Assembly (NCBI RefSeq): GCF_002105755.1
Contig: NZ_CP020821.1
Span: forward strand, 5,332,001-5,396,000
Length of the DNA: 64,000 nt
Reading direction: 5' to 3'
Source: Mycobacterium colombiense CECT 3035
Lineage (GTDB): Bacteria; Actinomycetota; Actinomycetes; Mycobacteriales; Mycobacteriaceae
In this document: positions 50,803 through 60,186 of the stretch, one piece after another
Position numbering within the stretch: the first letter of the stretch is position 1
How the letters are laid out: each line of letters begins with the position of its first letter
Position numbers and translations under genes: made by a program
Notes under the pieces: generated by a model
Told to the model about the DNA's origin: nothing
The model's input: only the letters and a program-made list of their open reading frames with translations
The model's database searches: none

Positions 50803-50803
<1 letters not shown>
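49688..50803 (-). CDS. Conserved hypothetical protein, Rv3169-like
   Basis: A 371-residue protein without a recognised enzyme motif, similar in position and length to Rv3169. It appears to be a two-part beta-rich protein with AttH/CrtC-like lipocalin type features: YFNAHDRTGNIFVISGIGYYPNLGV, DRSWGIRPIGEAEPPG, and FEGMWWLYVPMAFDEFAIVLI in the middle with many Trp and Tyr. It has no signal or membrane helix. ATG 50803 overlaps the stop of the upstream phosphotransferase by one base (TAATG). So it is translated with that gene; a shared pathway on a lipid or xenobiotic is plausible. Function unknown. Confidence 0.85.
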
Positions 50804-52000
<1,197 letters not shown>

Positions 52001-52002
<2 letters not shown>

Positions 52003-52603
52003 GAAAGCAGACCCGTCCGGCCTTGACAAGGCCTCCGGCGCCGGCCGCCCGCGCGATCCGCGTATCGATTCGGCGATCCTATCGGCGACCGCGGAACTGC
52101 TTGTCCAAACGGGCTATTCCAACATCAGTCTGGCCGCCGTCGCCGAGCGTGCCGGCACCACGAAATCCGCGTTGTACCGGCGGTGGTCGAGCAAGGCCGA
52201 ACTGGTGCACGAGGCGGCCTTCCCCACCGCACCGACCGCGCTGGAGTCGCCGGCCGGGGATATCGCCGCAGACATGCGGATGATGATCGAGGCCACCCGC
52301 GACGTGTTCACCACCCCGGTGGTGCGCGCCGCGCTGCCCGGCCTGGTCGCCGACATGACGGCCGACCCCGCGCTCAATGCCCGGGTGATGGCGCGGTTCG
52401 TCGACCTGTTCACCGCGGTGCGGGTGCGGCTGCGCGAGGCGGTTGACCGCGGCGAAGCCCATCCTGATGTGGATCCGGACCGATTGATCGAGTTGATTGG
52501 GGGAGCGACGATGCTGCGGATGCTGCTGCGTCCGGAAGAAGAGCTCGACGACGCGTGGGTAGAGCAGACGACGGCCATCGTGGTGCACGGGGTGCGGCGG
52601 TGA
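52001..52603 (+). CDS. TetR-family regulator
   Basis: A 200-residue TetR repressor. The DNA-binding N-terminus (about 20-70) reads DSAILSATAELLVQTGYSNISLAAVAERAGTTKSALYRRW, and the C-terminal ligand-binding half has VRAALPGLVADMTADPALNARVM and a Glu/Asp-rich end. ATG 52001 sits in the right arm of the inverted repeat, suggesting that repression blocks transcription and translation together. It forms a GTGA overlap with the SDR downstream and is divergent from the phosphotransferase/Rv3169-like pair. It may correspond to the TetR gene Rv3167c near moxR3. Confidence 0.92.
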
Positions 52604-53523
52604 CCGGGCGGCTTGCGGGGCGGGCCGCCATCGTCACCGGCGCCAGCCGCGGCCTGGGCCGCGCGATCGCGCTGGCGTTGGCGGCCGAGGGTGCCGCGGT
52701 GGCGGTTGCCGGGCGGACCGAGGAAGTGTGGGACGAGCGGTTGCCGGGAACCATCGGCGAGACGGTCGCCGACATCGAGGCGGCGGGCGGGCGCGCGGTT
52801 GCGGTCCGCGCCGATCTGACCGACCGCGATCAGATCGCCCGACTGGTGGAGTCGGCGCGAGAGACGTTGGGCCCCATCGGGATTTTGGTCAACAATGCGG
52901 CCTTCACCGCGCCGGGGCGACCGCCGGTGCCCGGTGCGCAACCGGGCGCCAAGCCCGCGGGTGCCGGTGCGCAAGCGGGCGCCAAACCCGCCGCGGGTGC
53001 TGGTGGCAAACGCGCCGCGGGTGCTGGCGCCAAACCCGGCTGGCCGGGTTTCGTCAGCACGCCCCTGCATGCGTATCGCCGGCATTTCGACATCGCGGTG
53101 TTCGCGGCCTACGAACTGATGCAGATGGTGTGCCGCGACATGATCTCGGCCGGTGGCGGCTCGATCATCAACATCACCTCGGTCGCGTCGCGACTGCCCG
53201 GCGACGGCCCGTACGCCGATCGCAGCGGCGGGGTGCTGCCCGGCTACGGCGGATCCAAGGCGGCGCTCGAGCACCTCACCCAGTGCGTGGCCTACGACCT
53301 CACCGACCACAACATCGCGGTCAATGCGTTGGCGCCGTCCAAGGCGATTCTCACGCCCGGGCTGTCCTACTATGCCCGTAACTTCGACGACACCGCCTCC
53401 GAGGACGAATTCGCCCGCGCCGCAGTCGAATTAACCCTCGTTGACCCCGCCAAGGTCACCGGGCGCACCATCGGTCACCTTCAGGTGCTCGACGGCAGCT
53501 TCCGGCCCTTCACGGTGGGCTAG
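52600..53523 (+). CDS. SDR oxidoreductase with a low-complexity Ala/Gly/Pro/Lys insert
   Basis: A 307-residue classical SDR with motif AIVTGASRGLGRAIALAL, NNAAF at 98-102, Ser in IINITSVASRLPG and the YGGSK active-site motif. After NNAAFTAPG a 40-residue low-complexity segment (about 107-147) rich in Ala, Gly, Pro and Lys is inserted before the next helix; SDRs do not normally have it. The rest of the fold continues normally (HFDIAVFAAYELMQMVCRDMI). The insert should loop out at the side of the active site. GTG 52600 overlaps the TetR stop (GTGA), so the two genes form an operon. Substrate unknown. Confidence 0.9.
   Translation: MTGRLAGRAAIVTGASRGLGRAIALALAAEGAAVAVAGRTEEVWDERLPGTIGETVADIEAAGGRAVAVRADLTDRDQIARLVESARETLGPIGILVNNAAFTAPGRPPVPGAQPGAKPAGAGAQAGAKPAAGAGGKRAAGAGAKPGWPGFVSTPLHAYRRHFDIAVFAAYELMQMVCRDMISAGGGSIINITSVASRLPGDGPYADRSGGVLPGYGGSKAALEHLTQCVAYDLTDHNIAVNALAPSKAILTPGLSYYARNFDDTASEDEFARAAVELTLVDPAKVTGRTIGHLQVLDGSFRPFTVG
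52918..53040 (+). repeat. Coding low-complexity repeat inside SDR gene
   Basis: Imperfect repeats of about 24 to 36 bp encode GAKPAGAGAQ, GAKPAAGAGG and KRAAGAGAKPG. The frame is preserved throughout, and the DNA is GC-rich. It looks like a minisatellite expansion within a coding gene and might vary in copy number. Confidence 0.75.
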
Positions 53524-53544
53524 ACCGGCGCTCTCGCGGTCACC

Positions 53545-54954
53545 TCATTCGCCCCGTGGCGGGTCGGGGTCGCCGCGCAGGAGCTCGTCGGGATGGTGGG
53601 CATGATTGACCTCGGGCGGGCCCTTGTCAGAAGCCGAGCCGTCGGTCCAGCCCAGTCGCCCGTTGCCGACGACCGACGTGCGCCATTCGCCCCTGCCCAC
53701 CGCGCCGTGGTCGGAGCCGCAGGCGAAGAACAGGTTGTCCGCGTCGGTCCGGCCGCCGTCTGCCCATTCGTGTGCATGGTGGACTTCGCAGTGATAGCCG
53801 GGTTCGAGGCAATTGGGGTGAGTACACCCGCGGTCCCGGGCGTAGCAGATGAGCCGCTGGTCAGCGGTGGCGATGCGCTTTTGGCGCCCGAGATACAAAG
53901 GCCTGCCGGTGTGCTCGTCGAACACGGCGAGGTAGTGAATTGCCTTGGCGGCCATGCGAATCAGATCCGCCATGGGTAGTCGTGAGCCACCGCCAGTTTG
54001 TGCCGGCGCGGGCACCGGAATCGACGAGTCGATCGCGGCGTGCGCGGCCCGGTCGAGTTCGGCCAGCGTGGTGGTGGCGATCACCGTGACGGGGTGGCCG
54101 CGGTGCGTCCCGAGCCCTCCCGACGCCAGGGCCGTTTCGAGGCCGAGCTTGAGGGCGTCGTGGCAGCGCTGGGCCGCCGTGCGGTCGTCGCGCGCCTCGG
54201 GATCGCCGGCTGCGTCGTCAGGCTGATGGCGCCCGGGCCGTACCGCCGCTTCGAGGGCCTCGAAGTACGCTCGGGCCTCGGGATCCAGTAGACCGGTGAG
54301 CCGCGACATCCCGTCGGGGCCTTGCGTGCTCAGGTGCAGACCCCGCCGGCGGGCCCGATCGACATCGGTGAAACGGCCGTCGGGATTGAGATGGTCGGCG
54401 ATCCGGTGGCCCAGCCGGGCGACCAAGGCGGCGTCGAGCTTCATCGCGTGCCGCACCAGCGTGCGCTCCGCGTCGGCCGCGTCGGTGGGGGAGACGCGGG
54501 ACGGCAACGTGTCGACCGCGGTGCACACGGCGCGGATGTGGTCCTCGCCGATCCCGCCGGCGGCCACCGCCGCGGCCACCGCCGGGAGCTCTGGTTCCAG
54601 CGGTGCGCCGGTCAGCGAGCGGCGCGGCCGGATGCGGACCGCAAGTCGCAACCGCCGCGCGACTTCTCTGGGCGTGATGCGAAGCCGCGCGCACAACATG
54701 CCGCGCACCGCGGGGACGCACCCGGCTTCGTCGGGCGGATCGTCGATCTCGCCGAAGACCCTGTACATCAGGCCCCGGTTGGTGCGCTCCTGGTGCTCCA
54801 GTCGTTCGGCAACCCCGACCCGGAAGGCGTTGCCGACCACGTCCGACGAGGTCTGCCGCAGCACGTCATGGGCCGCGTCGACCGCATCGAGCGCGGCGCG
54901 CATCCGTTCCCGGGCCTGCCACGCCTGCATCACAAGACCCACGCTATAGAACAT
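53545..54954 (-). CDS. 13E12-repeat family DUF222-HNH protein
   Basis: A 469-residue protein of the mycobacterial 13E12 (REP13E12) family. The DUF222 domain spans about 40-330 (ARLRITPREVARRLRLAVRIRPR, LTGLLDPEARAYFEALEAAVRPG). The HNH endonuclease motif is at the C-terminus: LICYARDRGCTHPNCLEPGYHCEVHHAHEWADGGRTDADNL with Cys and His zinc/catalytic residues. The start may be ATG 54954 (in the SOS box), GTG 54942 or ATG 54930; a leaderless transcript is possible. Family members were found DNA-damage induced in M. tuberculosis, and the box fits. The biological role is unsettled; they can be phage/element integration sites. Confidence 0.92.
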   Translation of the reverse strand: MFYSVGLVMQAWQARERMRAALDAVDAAHDVLRQTSSDVVGNAFRVGVAERLEHQERTNRGLMYRVFGEIDDPPDEAGCVPAVRGMLCARLRITPREVARRLRLAVRIRPRRSLTGAPLEPELPAVAAAVAAGGIGEDHIRAVCTAVDTLPSRVSPTDAADAERTLVRHAMKLDAALVARLGHRIADHLNPDGRFTDVDRARRRGLHLSTQGPDGMSRLTGLLDPEARAYFEALEAAVRPGRHQPDDAAGDPEARDDRTAAQRCHDALKLGLETALASGGLGTHRGHPVTVIATTTLAELDRAAHAAIDSSIPVPAPAQTGGGSRLPMADLIRMAAKAIHYLAVFDEHTGRPLYLGRQKRIATADQRLICYARDRGCTHPNCLEPGYHCEVHHAHEWADGGRTDADNLFFACGSDHGAVGRGEWRTSVVGNGRLGWTDGSASDKGPPEVNHAHHPDELLRGDPDPPRGE

Positions 54955-54962
54955 ATGTTCGA
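54947..54962 (-). promoter_or_regulatory. LexA (SOS) box of 13E12-family gene
   Basis: On the minus strand the sequence TCGAAC-ATAT-GTTCTA matches the mycobacterial SOS box TCGAAC-N4-GTTCGA with one mismatch in 12 arm positions. It covers the proposed start codon region of the DUF222-HNH gene. Confidence 0.85.
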
Positions 54963-55100
54963 GCGCAAGCGGGCAGCCGAGATTCTGTGGATGAACTGCC
55001 GACTGTGCATAACCGAGCTCCCCGGTCCTGGCCCCAGGGCCGCCTGACGTGCAAGTATGAGGAAAGCCAGTGCCGCAACAACCAATCGAGCGGTGTGCCA

Positions 55101-56054
55101 ATGCCTGGTATGGACAAGCCGACAGGGCGAGTCGTTGCCCTGATCGTTCTGCTGCTCGTGGTCGCTGCCGCCCTGCGCGGTTACCTCCCCGCTCGCCACG
55201 ATGCGATGCGCAGCGAGTCGGGCGGCCGGGCGGCGCTGACGTTCGTGGTAGCGATTCTCGCGGTGACACTCGCACTGATCGCTGTCGCCGTCGTCGCGCG
55301 GTTGCGAGACCCCCGCGCTCCCGCGCCGTCCGCCGGTGGTCTCTCCGACATGCTGGGCACCGGTAAGGGGCGGCCGAGCTGGCGCGTGTTGTTGATCGGG
55401 GCCGCCGTGATCGCGGCCTGGCTGCTGATCGTGATGCTCCTGGCCCGGTTTTTGGCCCACGGTATCGCCCCCGTCCTGCAACCGCCCGACAGCGGCGCGG
55501 CGCCGTCGACGCACCCGCCCGCGCAGCCGGCGCCGCAGCAGCATCCGCACCGTCCTCGCGACGGCTCGCAGAACCTGCTGGGGATCCTGCTTGCCTGCAC
55601 CGTCGCCATGTTGGTGATGTTCGTCGCCGGGACGGTCGCCTCGGCGCGGCGGCGCTGGCGTCCGTCGGCTCCCGCCATCGCCGACGAGCCGGCGGAACCC
55701 GCGGCGCCCGCGCCGCGTTCGGAGTCACTGGCGCGAGCCGCCGAACGCGGACTGGCCGAGATGGCCGACCTGAGCCGCGAACCCCGGGAGGCGATCATCG
55801 CGTGCTACGCGGCGATGGAACGCGAACTCGCCCAGGTGCCCGGCGCCGTACCCCAGGAGTTCGACACCCCGACCGAGGTGCTGGCCCGCGCCGTCGAACA
55901 CCACGCCCTGCACGCCGACAATGCCGTCCGATTGGTGAACCTGTTCGCCGAGGCCCGGTTCAGCCCCCACGTGATGAACGAGACCCACCGCGACATCGCG
56001 GTGGGCGTGCTTCGCCTGGTCCTCGATGAGCTGGGCGCGCGGAGTGCCGCATGA
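55101..56054 (+). CDS. DUF4129-type membrane protein of moxR3 operon
   Basis: A 317-residue membrane protein, matching Rv3166c in place and length. Three or four helices are seen (about 10-27, 45-65, 98-120 and 165-185), with a Pro/His-rich external linker (THPPAQPAPQQHPHRPRD). The C-terminal part (about 220-315; ADLSREPREAIIACYAAMERELA, TPTEVLARAVEH) is a DUF4129 cytoplasmic helical domain, the type often near transglutaminase and MoxR genes. ATG 55101 is taken; GTG 55095 is equal. ATGA overlap with the next gene. Likely part of a membrane complex assembled by the MoxR ATPase. Confidence 0.85.
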   Translation: MPGMDKPTGRVVALIVLLLVVAAALRGYLPARHDAMRSESGGRAALTFVVAILAVTLALIAVAVVARLRDPRAPAPSAGGLSDMLGTGKGRPSWRVLLIGAAVIAAWLLIVMLLARFLAHGIAPVLQPPDSGAAPSTHPPAQPAPQQHPHRPRDGSQNLLGILLACTVAMLVMFVAGTVASARRRWRPSAPAIADEPAEPAAPAPRSESLARAAERGLAEMADLSREPREAIIACYAAMERELAQVPGAVPQEFDTPTEVLARAVEHHALHADNAVRLVNLFAEARFSPHVMNETHRDIAVGVLRLVLDELGARSAA

Positions 56055-56533
56055 ACAAGACTATTTCCCTGGGCGTTTGCCTGATCGTCGGCATCGAACT
56101 GCTGGCACTGTCGCAGCACGATCGACGATGGGTGCTGGCGGCGGCCGGTATCGGGCTGGCCGTGGTGTTGCTCGGTCTTCGTCGGGCCCTGGCACGCGGT
56201 TTCGACGCGGGCGCCGAGGCGGGCGCCGACGAGCTCGGCGATTCGTTGCGCCGCTGGCTTTCCACCACCGAGACGACGATCCGGTGGTCGGAGGCCACCC
56301 GGGCCGACTGGGACCGCCACCTGCGTCCGATGCTCGCGCGTCGTTACGAGATAACAACGGGCCAAAGGCAATCCAAAGACCCCGCGGCCTTCCACGCGAC
56401 CGGGCGCATGCTCTTCGGCGCGGAACTGTGGGAGTGGGTCAATCCGAACAACGTCAGGCGCAGCGGTGACCGCGAACCCGGCCCGGGTCGTGCTGCGCTG
56501 GAAGAGATTCTGCTGAGGCTGGAGCAGGTATGA
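56051..56533 (+). CDS. Conserved membrane-anchored protein of moxR3 operon
   Basis: A 160-residue protein, same length as I recall for Rv3165c. Two hydrophobic helices at the N-terminus (about 4-20 and 26-45) are followed by a soluble part with ADELGDSLRRWLSTTETTIRWSEATRADWDRHLRPMLARRYE and a C-terminal RAALEEILLRLEQV. No enzyme motif. It starts in an ATGA overlap and ends 19 bp before moxR3. It probably stays in the membrane with the upstream DUF4129 protein; the role is unknown. Confidence 0.85.
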   Translation: MNKTISLGVCLIVGIELLALSQHDRRWVLAAAGIGLAVVLLGLRRALARGFDAGAEAGADELGDSLRRWLSTTETTIRWSEATRADWDRHLRPMLARRYEITTGQRQSKDPAAFHATGRMLFGAELWEWVNPNNVRRSGDREPGPGRAALEEILLRLEQV

Positions 56534-56552
56534 CAGGAGGCGCGATCCCGAC

Positions 56553-57530
56553 ATGACGCTGCCGGCCGCAACCACGACCGCACACTGCGAAGCGATTCTC
56601 GACGAGATAGAACGCGTGGTGGTGGGAAAGCGCTCCGCACTGCGGCTCATCCTGACCACGGTCCTCGCGCGCGGCCACATCCTCATCGAGGACCTGCCCG
56701 GCCTGGGCAAGACGCTGATCGCGAGATCCTTCGCCGCCGCGCTGGGGCTGCAATTCACCCGGGTGCAGTTCACGCCCGACCTGTTGCCGGCGGATCTGCT
56801 CGGCTCCACGATCTACGACATGCAGTCCGGCCGTTTCGCGTTCCGCCCTGGCCCGATCTTCACCAATTTGCTGCTGGCCGACGAGATCAATCGCACGCCG
56901 CCGAAAACCCAGGCGGCGCTGCTGGAGGCGATGGCAGAAGGCCAGGTCAGCATCGACGGCGAAACACACCAGCTGCCAAAGCCTTTCATCGTCCTGGCCA
57001 CCGACAACCCGATCGAGTACGAGGGCACTTACCCGCTGCCGGAGGCGCAGCTCGATCGGTTCGCGATCCGGCTGGAACTGCGGTATCTCAGCGAGCAGGA
57101 CGAGACGTCGATGCTGCGCCGCCGGCTCGAACGCGGCTCGGCCGAGCCGACGGTCAACCAGGTGGTGGACGCGCACGACCTGCTGGCCATGCGGGAATCG
57201 GTCGAGCAGGTGACCGTCCACGAAGACGTCCTGCACTATGTGGTGTCGCTGGCCAATGCGACGCGACACCATCCCCAGGTTGCGGTGGGCGCCAGCCCGC
57301 GCGCCGAACTGGACCTGGTGCAGCTCGCCCGCGCCCGCGCGTTGCTGCTCGGCCGCGACTACGTCATCCCCGAGGATGTGAAAGCGCTCGCCATCGCGGC
57401 GGTCTCGCACCGAATCACGTTGCGCCCCGAAATGTGGGTGCGAAAGATCCAGGGCGCCGACGTGATCGCAGAGTTGTTGCACCGCCTGCCGGTGCCGCGA
57501 ACCGGCGCCAGCGCGGGAGGCACGGGGTGA
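56553..57530 (+). CDS. moxR3: MoxR-family AAA+ ATPase
   Basis: A 325-residue MoxR chaperone-like ATPase. Walker A is in LIEDLPGLGKTLIARSF at about 49-65, Walker B/DEINR in NLLLADEINRTPPKTQAALLEAM, sensor region FIVLATDNPIEYEGTYPLPEAQLDRF, and the C-terminal lid ALLLGRDYVIPEDVKALA. MoxR ATPases assemble or activate protein complexes with DUF58/VWA partners. Start ATG 56553 follows ggagg by 12 bases. GTGA overlap with the DUF58 gene. Gene order equals the M. tuberculosis Rv3166c to Rv3162c locus, so the name moxR3 is used by synteny. Confidence 0.95.
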   Translation: MTLPAATTTAHCEAILDEIERVVVGKRSALRLILTTVLARGHILIEDLPGLGKTLIARSFAAALGLQFTRVQFTPDLLPADLLGSTIYDMQSGRFAFRPGPIFTNLLLADEINRTPPKTQAALLEAMAEGQVSIDGETHQLPKPFIVLATDNPIEYEGTYPLPEAQLDRFAIRLELRYLSEQDETSMLRRRLERGSAEPTVNQVVDAHDLLAMRESVEQVTVHEDVLHYVVSLANATRHHPQVAVGASPRAELDLVQLARARALLLGRDYVIPEDVKALAIAAVSHRITLRPEMWVRKIQGADVIAELLHRLPVPRTGASAGGTG

Positions 57531-58783
57531 CGTCGAGCGTTGTGGCCGAGTTCCGCTGGCGTGCATCGGAATTGACGCGTACGATCGCGACGTGTGCGGG
57601 GTTCGCGATGGCCGCCGCCGTGATCGGCGCCCGGTGGCAGCTGATCGCCTTCGCCGCGCCACTGCTGGGCGTGCTGTGCTCGATCAGCTGGCAGCGGCCG
57701 GTCCCGACGATTCACGTGCACGGCGAGCCCGACGCCCAGCGTTGCTTCGAAAGCGAGCAGGCGCACGTCAGGGTGTGGGTGACACAAGAAGGCACATCGG
57801 CCGTCCAGGTCACGATCCCGGACATCGTCGGCATGCAGCTCGAGATCCCCGAATCCGATGTGGGCCAGGAGAAGACCATCACTGCCACCGCGCAGCGCTG
57901 GGGCCGGTATTCCATCGGCGCTCGCGTCGACGCCGTCGCCCGTGGTGGCTTGCTCACCGGGACGGCCACCGTCGGGGCGGCCGAGGTCATCGTGTTTCCC
58001 TTGACACCGCCACAGCCGACGCCCATCCCGCAGACCGAACTGCTCGACCGGCTGGGCGCCCACCTGACCCGCCATATCGGGCCCGGAGTGGAATACGCCG
58101 ACATCCGCCCCTACGTGCCCGGCGACCAACTGCGCGCGGTGAATTGGCCGGTGAGCGCACGCCGCGGCCAACTGCATGTGACGCAGCGACTGACCGACCG
58201 CGCCGCCGACGTCGTCGTGCTGATCGACGGGTATCGGCAGCCCGCGGGTCCGGCGACCGAGGCCACCGAGCGCGTCGTGCGCGGAGCGGCGCAAGTGGTG
58301 CAGACCGCGTTACGCCACGGCGACCGGGCCGGCATCGTCGCTCTCGGCGGGAACCACCCGCGCTGGCTGGGCGCCGACATCGGCCAGCGCCAGTTCTACC
58401 GGGTGCTCGACACCGTCCTGAACGCCGGCGACCGATTCGAACACACCACGGGCACGCTGGCGCCGCGCGCCGCGGTTCCCACCGGAGCGATCGTCATCGC
58501 GTTCTCCACCCTGCTCGACACCGAATTCGCCCTGGCGCTGATCGATCTGCGCAAGCGCGGCCATGTCGTGCTGGCCGTCGACATCCTGGACAGTTCGCCG
58601 TTCGAAGACGAGCAAGATCCCCTGGTGGACCGGATGTGGGCGCTGCAACGTTCCGCGATGTACCGCGACATGGCCACCATCGGCGTGGACATCGTGTCGT
58701 GGCCGGGCGACAGCGGCCTGGAGCAGTCGATGGGCGTGTTGCCGGATCGCCGCCGACGGTTGCGGGGGAGGCTTCGTGGATAA
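57527..58783 (+). CDS. DUF58 protein with membrane anchor, MoxR partner
   Basis: A 418-residue protein with two N-terminal helices (about 20-55) and an extracytoplasmic or cytoplasmic beta-domain to about residue 190, then the DUF58/VWA-like core: GPGVEYADIRPYVPGDQLRAVNWPVSARRGQLHV, followed by VVVLIDGYRQ, where the MIDAS-type site is degenerate. DUF58 proteins are standard partners of MoxR ATPases. Start GTG 57527 lies in a GTGA with moxR3. Corresponds to Rv3163c. Ends overlapping the last gene by 8 bp. Operon role inferred in stress or cell-envelope assembly. Confidence 0.92.
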   Translation: MTSSVVAEFRWRASELTRTIATCAGFAMAAAVIGARWQLIAFAAPLLGVLCSISWQRPVPTIHVHGEPDAQRCFESEQAHVRVWVTQEGTSAVQVTIPDIVGMQLEIPESDVGQEKTITATAQRWGRYSIGARVDAVARGGLLTGTATVGAAEVIVFPLTPPQPTPIPQTELLDRLGAHLTRHIGPGVEYADIRPYVPGDQLRAVNWPVSARRGQLHVTQRLTDRAADVVVLIDGYRQPAGPATEATERVVRGAAQVVQTALRHGDRAGIVALGGNHPRWLGADIGQRQFYRVLDTVLNAGDRFEHTTGTLAPRAAVPTGAIVIAFSTLLDTEFALALIDLRKRGHVVLAVDILDSSPFEDEQDPLVDRMWALQRSAMYRDMATIGVDIVSWPGDSGLEQSMGVLPDRRRRLRGRLRG

Positions 58784-59240
58784 CGCCGGTTCCGGGGGGC
58801 TCGCGCGGGTGGGCGCGCCCGCGTTCGCGACGGGTTTCGGCCTGCTGATGGTGGGGCTGGCGGCCGACGGTTGGCAGGCCCCCGCGGTGGCCGCCTGGGT
58901 GGCGGCGCTGATCGCGGTGGCGGTGGGCACCGTATTCCGGCGCGCCGCAACGGTTGCCGTGCTGCTAACGGTGATCACCGTGATGCTGACCGACCCGCCG
59001 CTGATCTTCGTCGCGCTGTCCGGATTGTCCGCCGCCGCCTACCTGGTCTGCCGCCACGGGGGCGGCGCGGCCGCCGCGGTGGTTCTGGACAGCTGGCCGA
59101 GCGCCGTTGGCGCCGTTGGGTTTACGTTCGCCGGACTGGTTGCGACGGCGTTTCCCCTGCAGCTGCCGTGGCTGCCGCTGGTGGCCCCGCTGGGCGCATT
59201 GGTGATCTACCTGCTGGCCATCCGCCCGTTCATGAGCTGA
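58776..59240 (+). CDS. Small integral membrane protein of moxR3 operon
   Basis: A 154-residue protein of four to five hydrophobic helices, almost entirely membrane (GFGLLMVGLAADGW, VAAWVAALIAVAVGTVF, AVLLTVITVMLTDP, PLIFVALSGLSAAAYLV, LVATAFPLQLPWLPLVAPLGALVIYLLAI). GTG 58776 starts eight bases before the DUF58 stop. It corresponds in place to Rv3162c. It probably completes the MoxR-associated membrane assembly. No motif can be named. Confidence 0.85.
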   Translation: MDNAGSGGLARVGAPAFATGFGLLMVGLAADGWQAPAVAAWVAALIAVAVGTVFRRAATVAVLLTVITVMLTDPPLIFVALSGLSAAAYLVCRHGGGAAAAVVLDSWPSAVGAVGFTFAGLVATAFPLQLPWLPLVAPLGALVIYLLAIRPFMS

Positions 59241-59277
59241 CCACCGGCGCCGGACGCAACGGAGGGGCAGTCGAGCA

Positions 59278-60108
59278 CTAAAAGCTGAACCTCAGGATGC
59301 GCGCAGACCGTGCGGTCGACTTGCTCCACCCCGCCATCCGTGTCGAGATTCGCAACCACGTCGGAAACAGATCCACCTCGGGCACACTCGTCAGGCTGGT
59401 CTCCTCGACGAGCTTGAGTTTGGGGTTCCAGCGTTCCGGTGTGTGGGGGTCGTTGTAACCCTCGAACGCACGGAGCTGGTTTACCTTCTTGAACATCTGC
59501 TGCGGGAACAACTTTGAGATCCACAGGCCAATCACCATGCGTCCGTAGTCGTTGAACGCCAGTTGTCCGGCGGGGAAGTGGTCGGTGATCCCGCGCATCA
59601 CCGCGATGATCTGCTCCTTGTTGAGGAAGGGGAACAATCCGTCGGCGACGACGATGGCGGGGCGGTTCGCCGGAATCGCCGATATCCACTCGGGGTCGGT
59701 CACGGAGATTCCGATGGTGTGTTCGTGAGGTCCCGGTGGCATCACTTTGTCGCGCAGGGCAGCCAGCCCGGGCAGCTCGACGCTGTACCAGTCGATGGTG
59801 TCCGGCGGATCGATACGGGCGTACCCGTCGTCCAGCCCCGCGCCCAGATCGACCACCACGGCATCGGCGTATTGGGCGGTGAACGCACGTACTCGGTCGT
59901 CGAGAAGTTTTGCGCGCAGTGATGTCTGACAAACCACGGGTGTCACGAGCCCCAGGCCGTCGAAGTCGTAGTCGATCTTTGTCACGGCATCGGCGGCACC
60001 TGGGTCCGGCAGGATGGGGCGTGCCCATCCGTTGTTGATCGCACGAGCCTTCAAAGTCAAAAATGCGGTCTCTTCCTCCGCGGTGATGGCGCTGGTGTCA
60101 ATGCCCAT
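59278..60108 (-). CDS. Class I SAM-dependent methyltransferase (PPM/leucine carboxyl methyltransferase-like)
   Basis: A 276-residue methyltransferase of the PPM/Tcmp family. The SAM motif I is AVVVDLGAGLDDGYARI at about residue 86, with the family features TSLRAKLLDDRVRAFTAQYADA and ADGLFPFLNKEQI later. Actinobacterial members O-methylate small molecules, carboxyl groups or tetrahydroxy aromatic compounds; the true substrate is unknown. ATG 60108 has AAGGAGG at eight bases. The TetR gene is divergent, with an inverted repeat between at 60141-60158, so it is the likely repressor. A short 38-bp gap to the moxR3 operon end. Confidence 0.9.
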   Translation of the reverse strand: MGIDTSAITAEEETAFLTLKARAINNGWARPILPDPGAADAVTKIDYDFDGLGLVTPVVCQTSLRAKLLDDRVRAFTAQYADAVVVDLGAGLDDGYARIDPPDTIDWYSVELPGLAALRDKVMPPGPHEHTIGISVTDPEWISAIPANRPAIVVADGLFPFLNKEQIIAVMRGITDHFPAGQLAFNDYGRMVIGLWISKLFPQQMFKKVNQLRAFEGYNDPHTPERWNPKLKLVEETSLTSVPEVDLFPTWLRISTRMAGWSKSTARSARILRFSF

Positions 60109-60140
60109 ATGCGTGCCTCCTTGAACCTCGGTTGCCCTCG

Positions 60141-60158
60141 ACTATACATCTGTGTAGT
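60141..60158. promoter_or_regulatory. Inverted repeat, probable TetR operator
   Basis: ACTATACA and TGTGTAGT match at 7 of 8 positions over a 2-base centre, in an AT-rich stretch midway between the methyltransferase start (60108) and TetR start (60187). This is the usual place for a TetR operator controlling both divergent genes. Confidence 0.7.
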
Positions 60159-60186
60159 TTATCGTCCAGTCGTGTAATCTGTGGCG

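Noticed and set aside
54955..55728. N-terminal extension of the 13E12 gene to 55728
   Set aside because: Arg/Ser/Pro-rich sequence antisense to the DUF4129 gene; the SOS box and family start are at about 54954.
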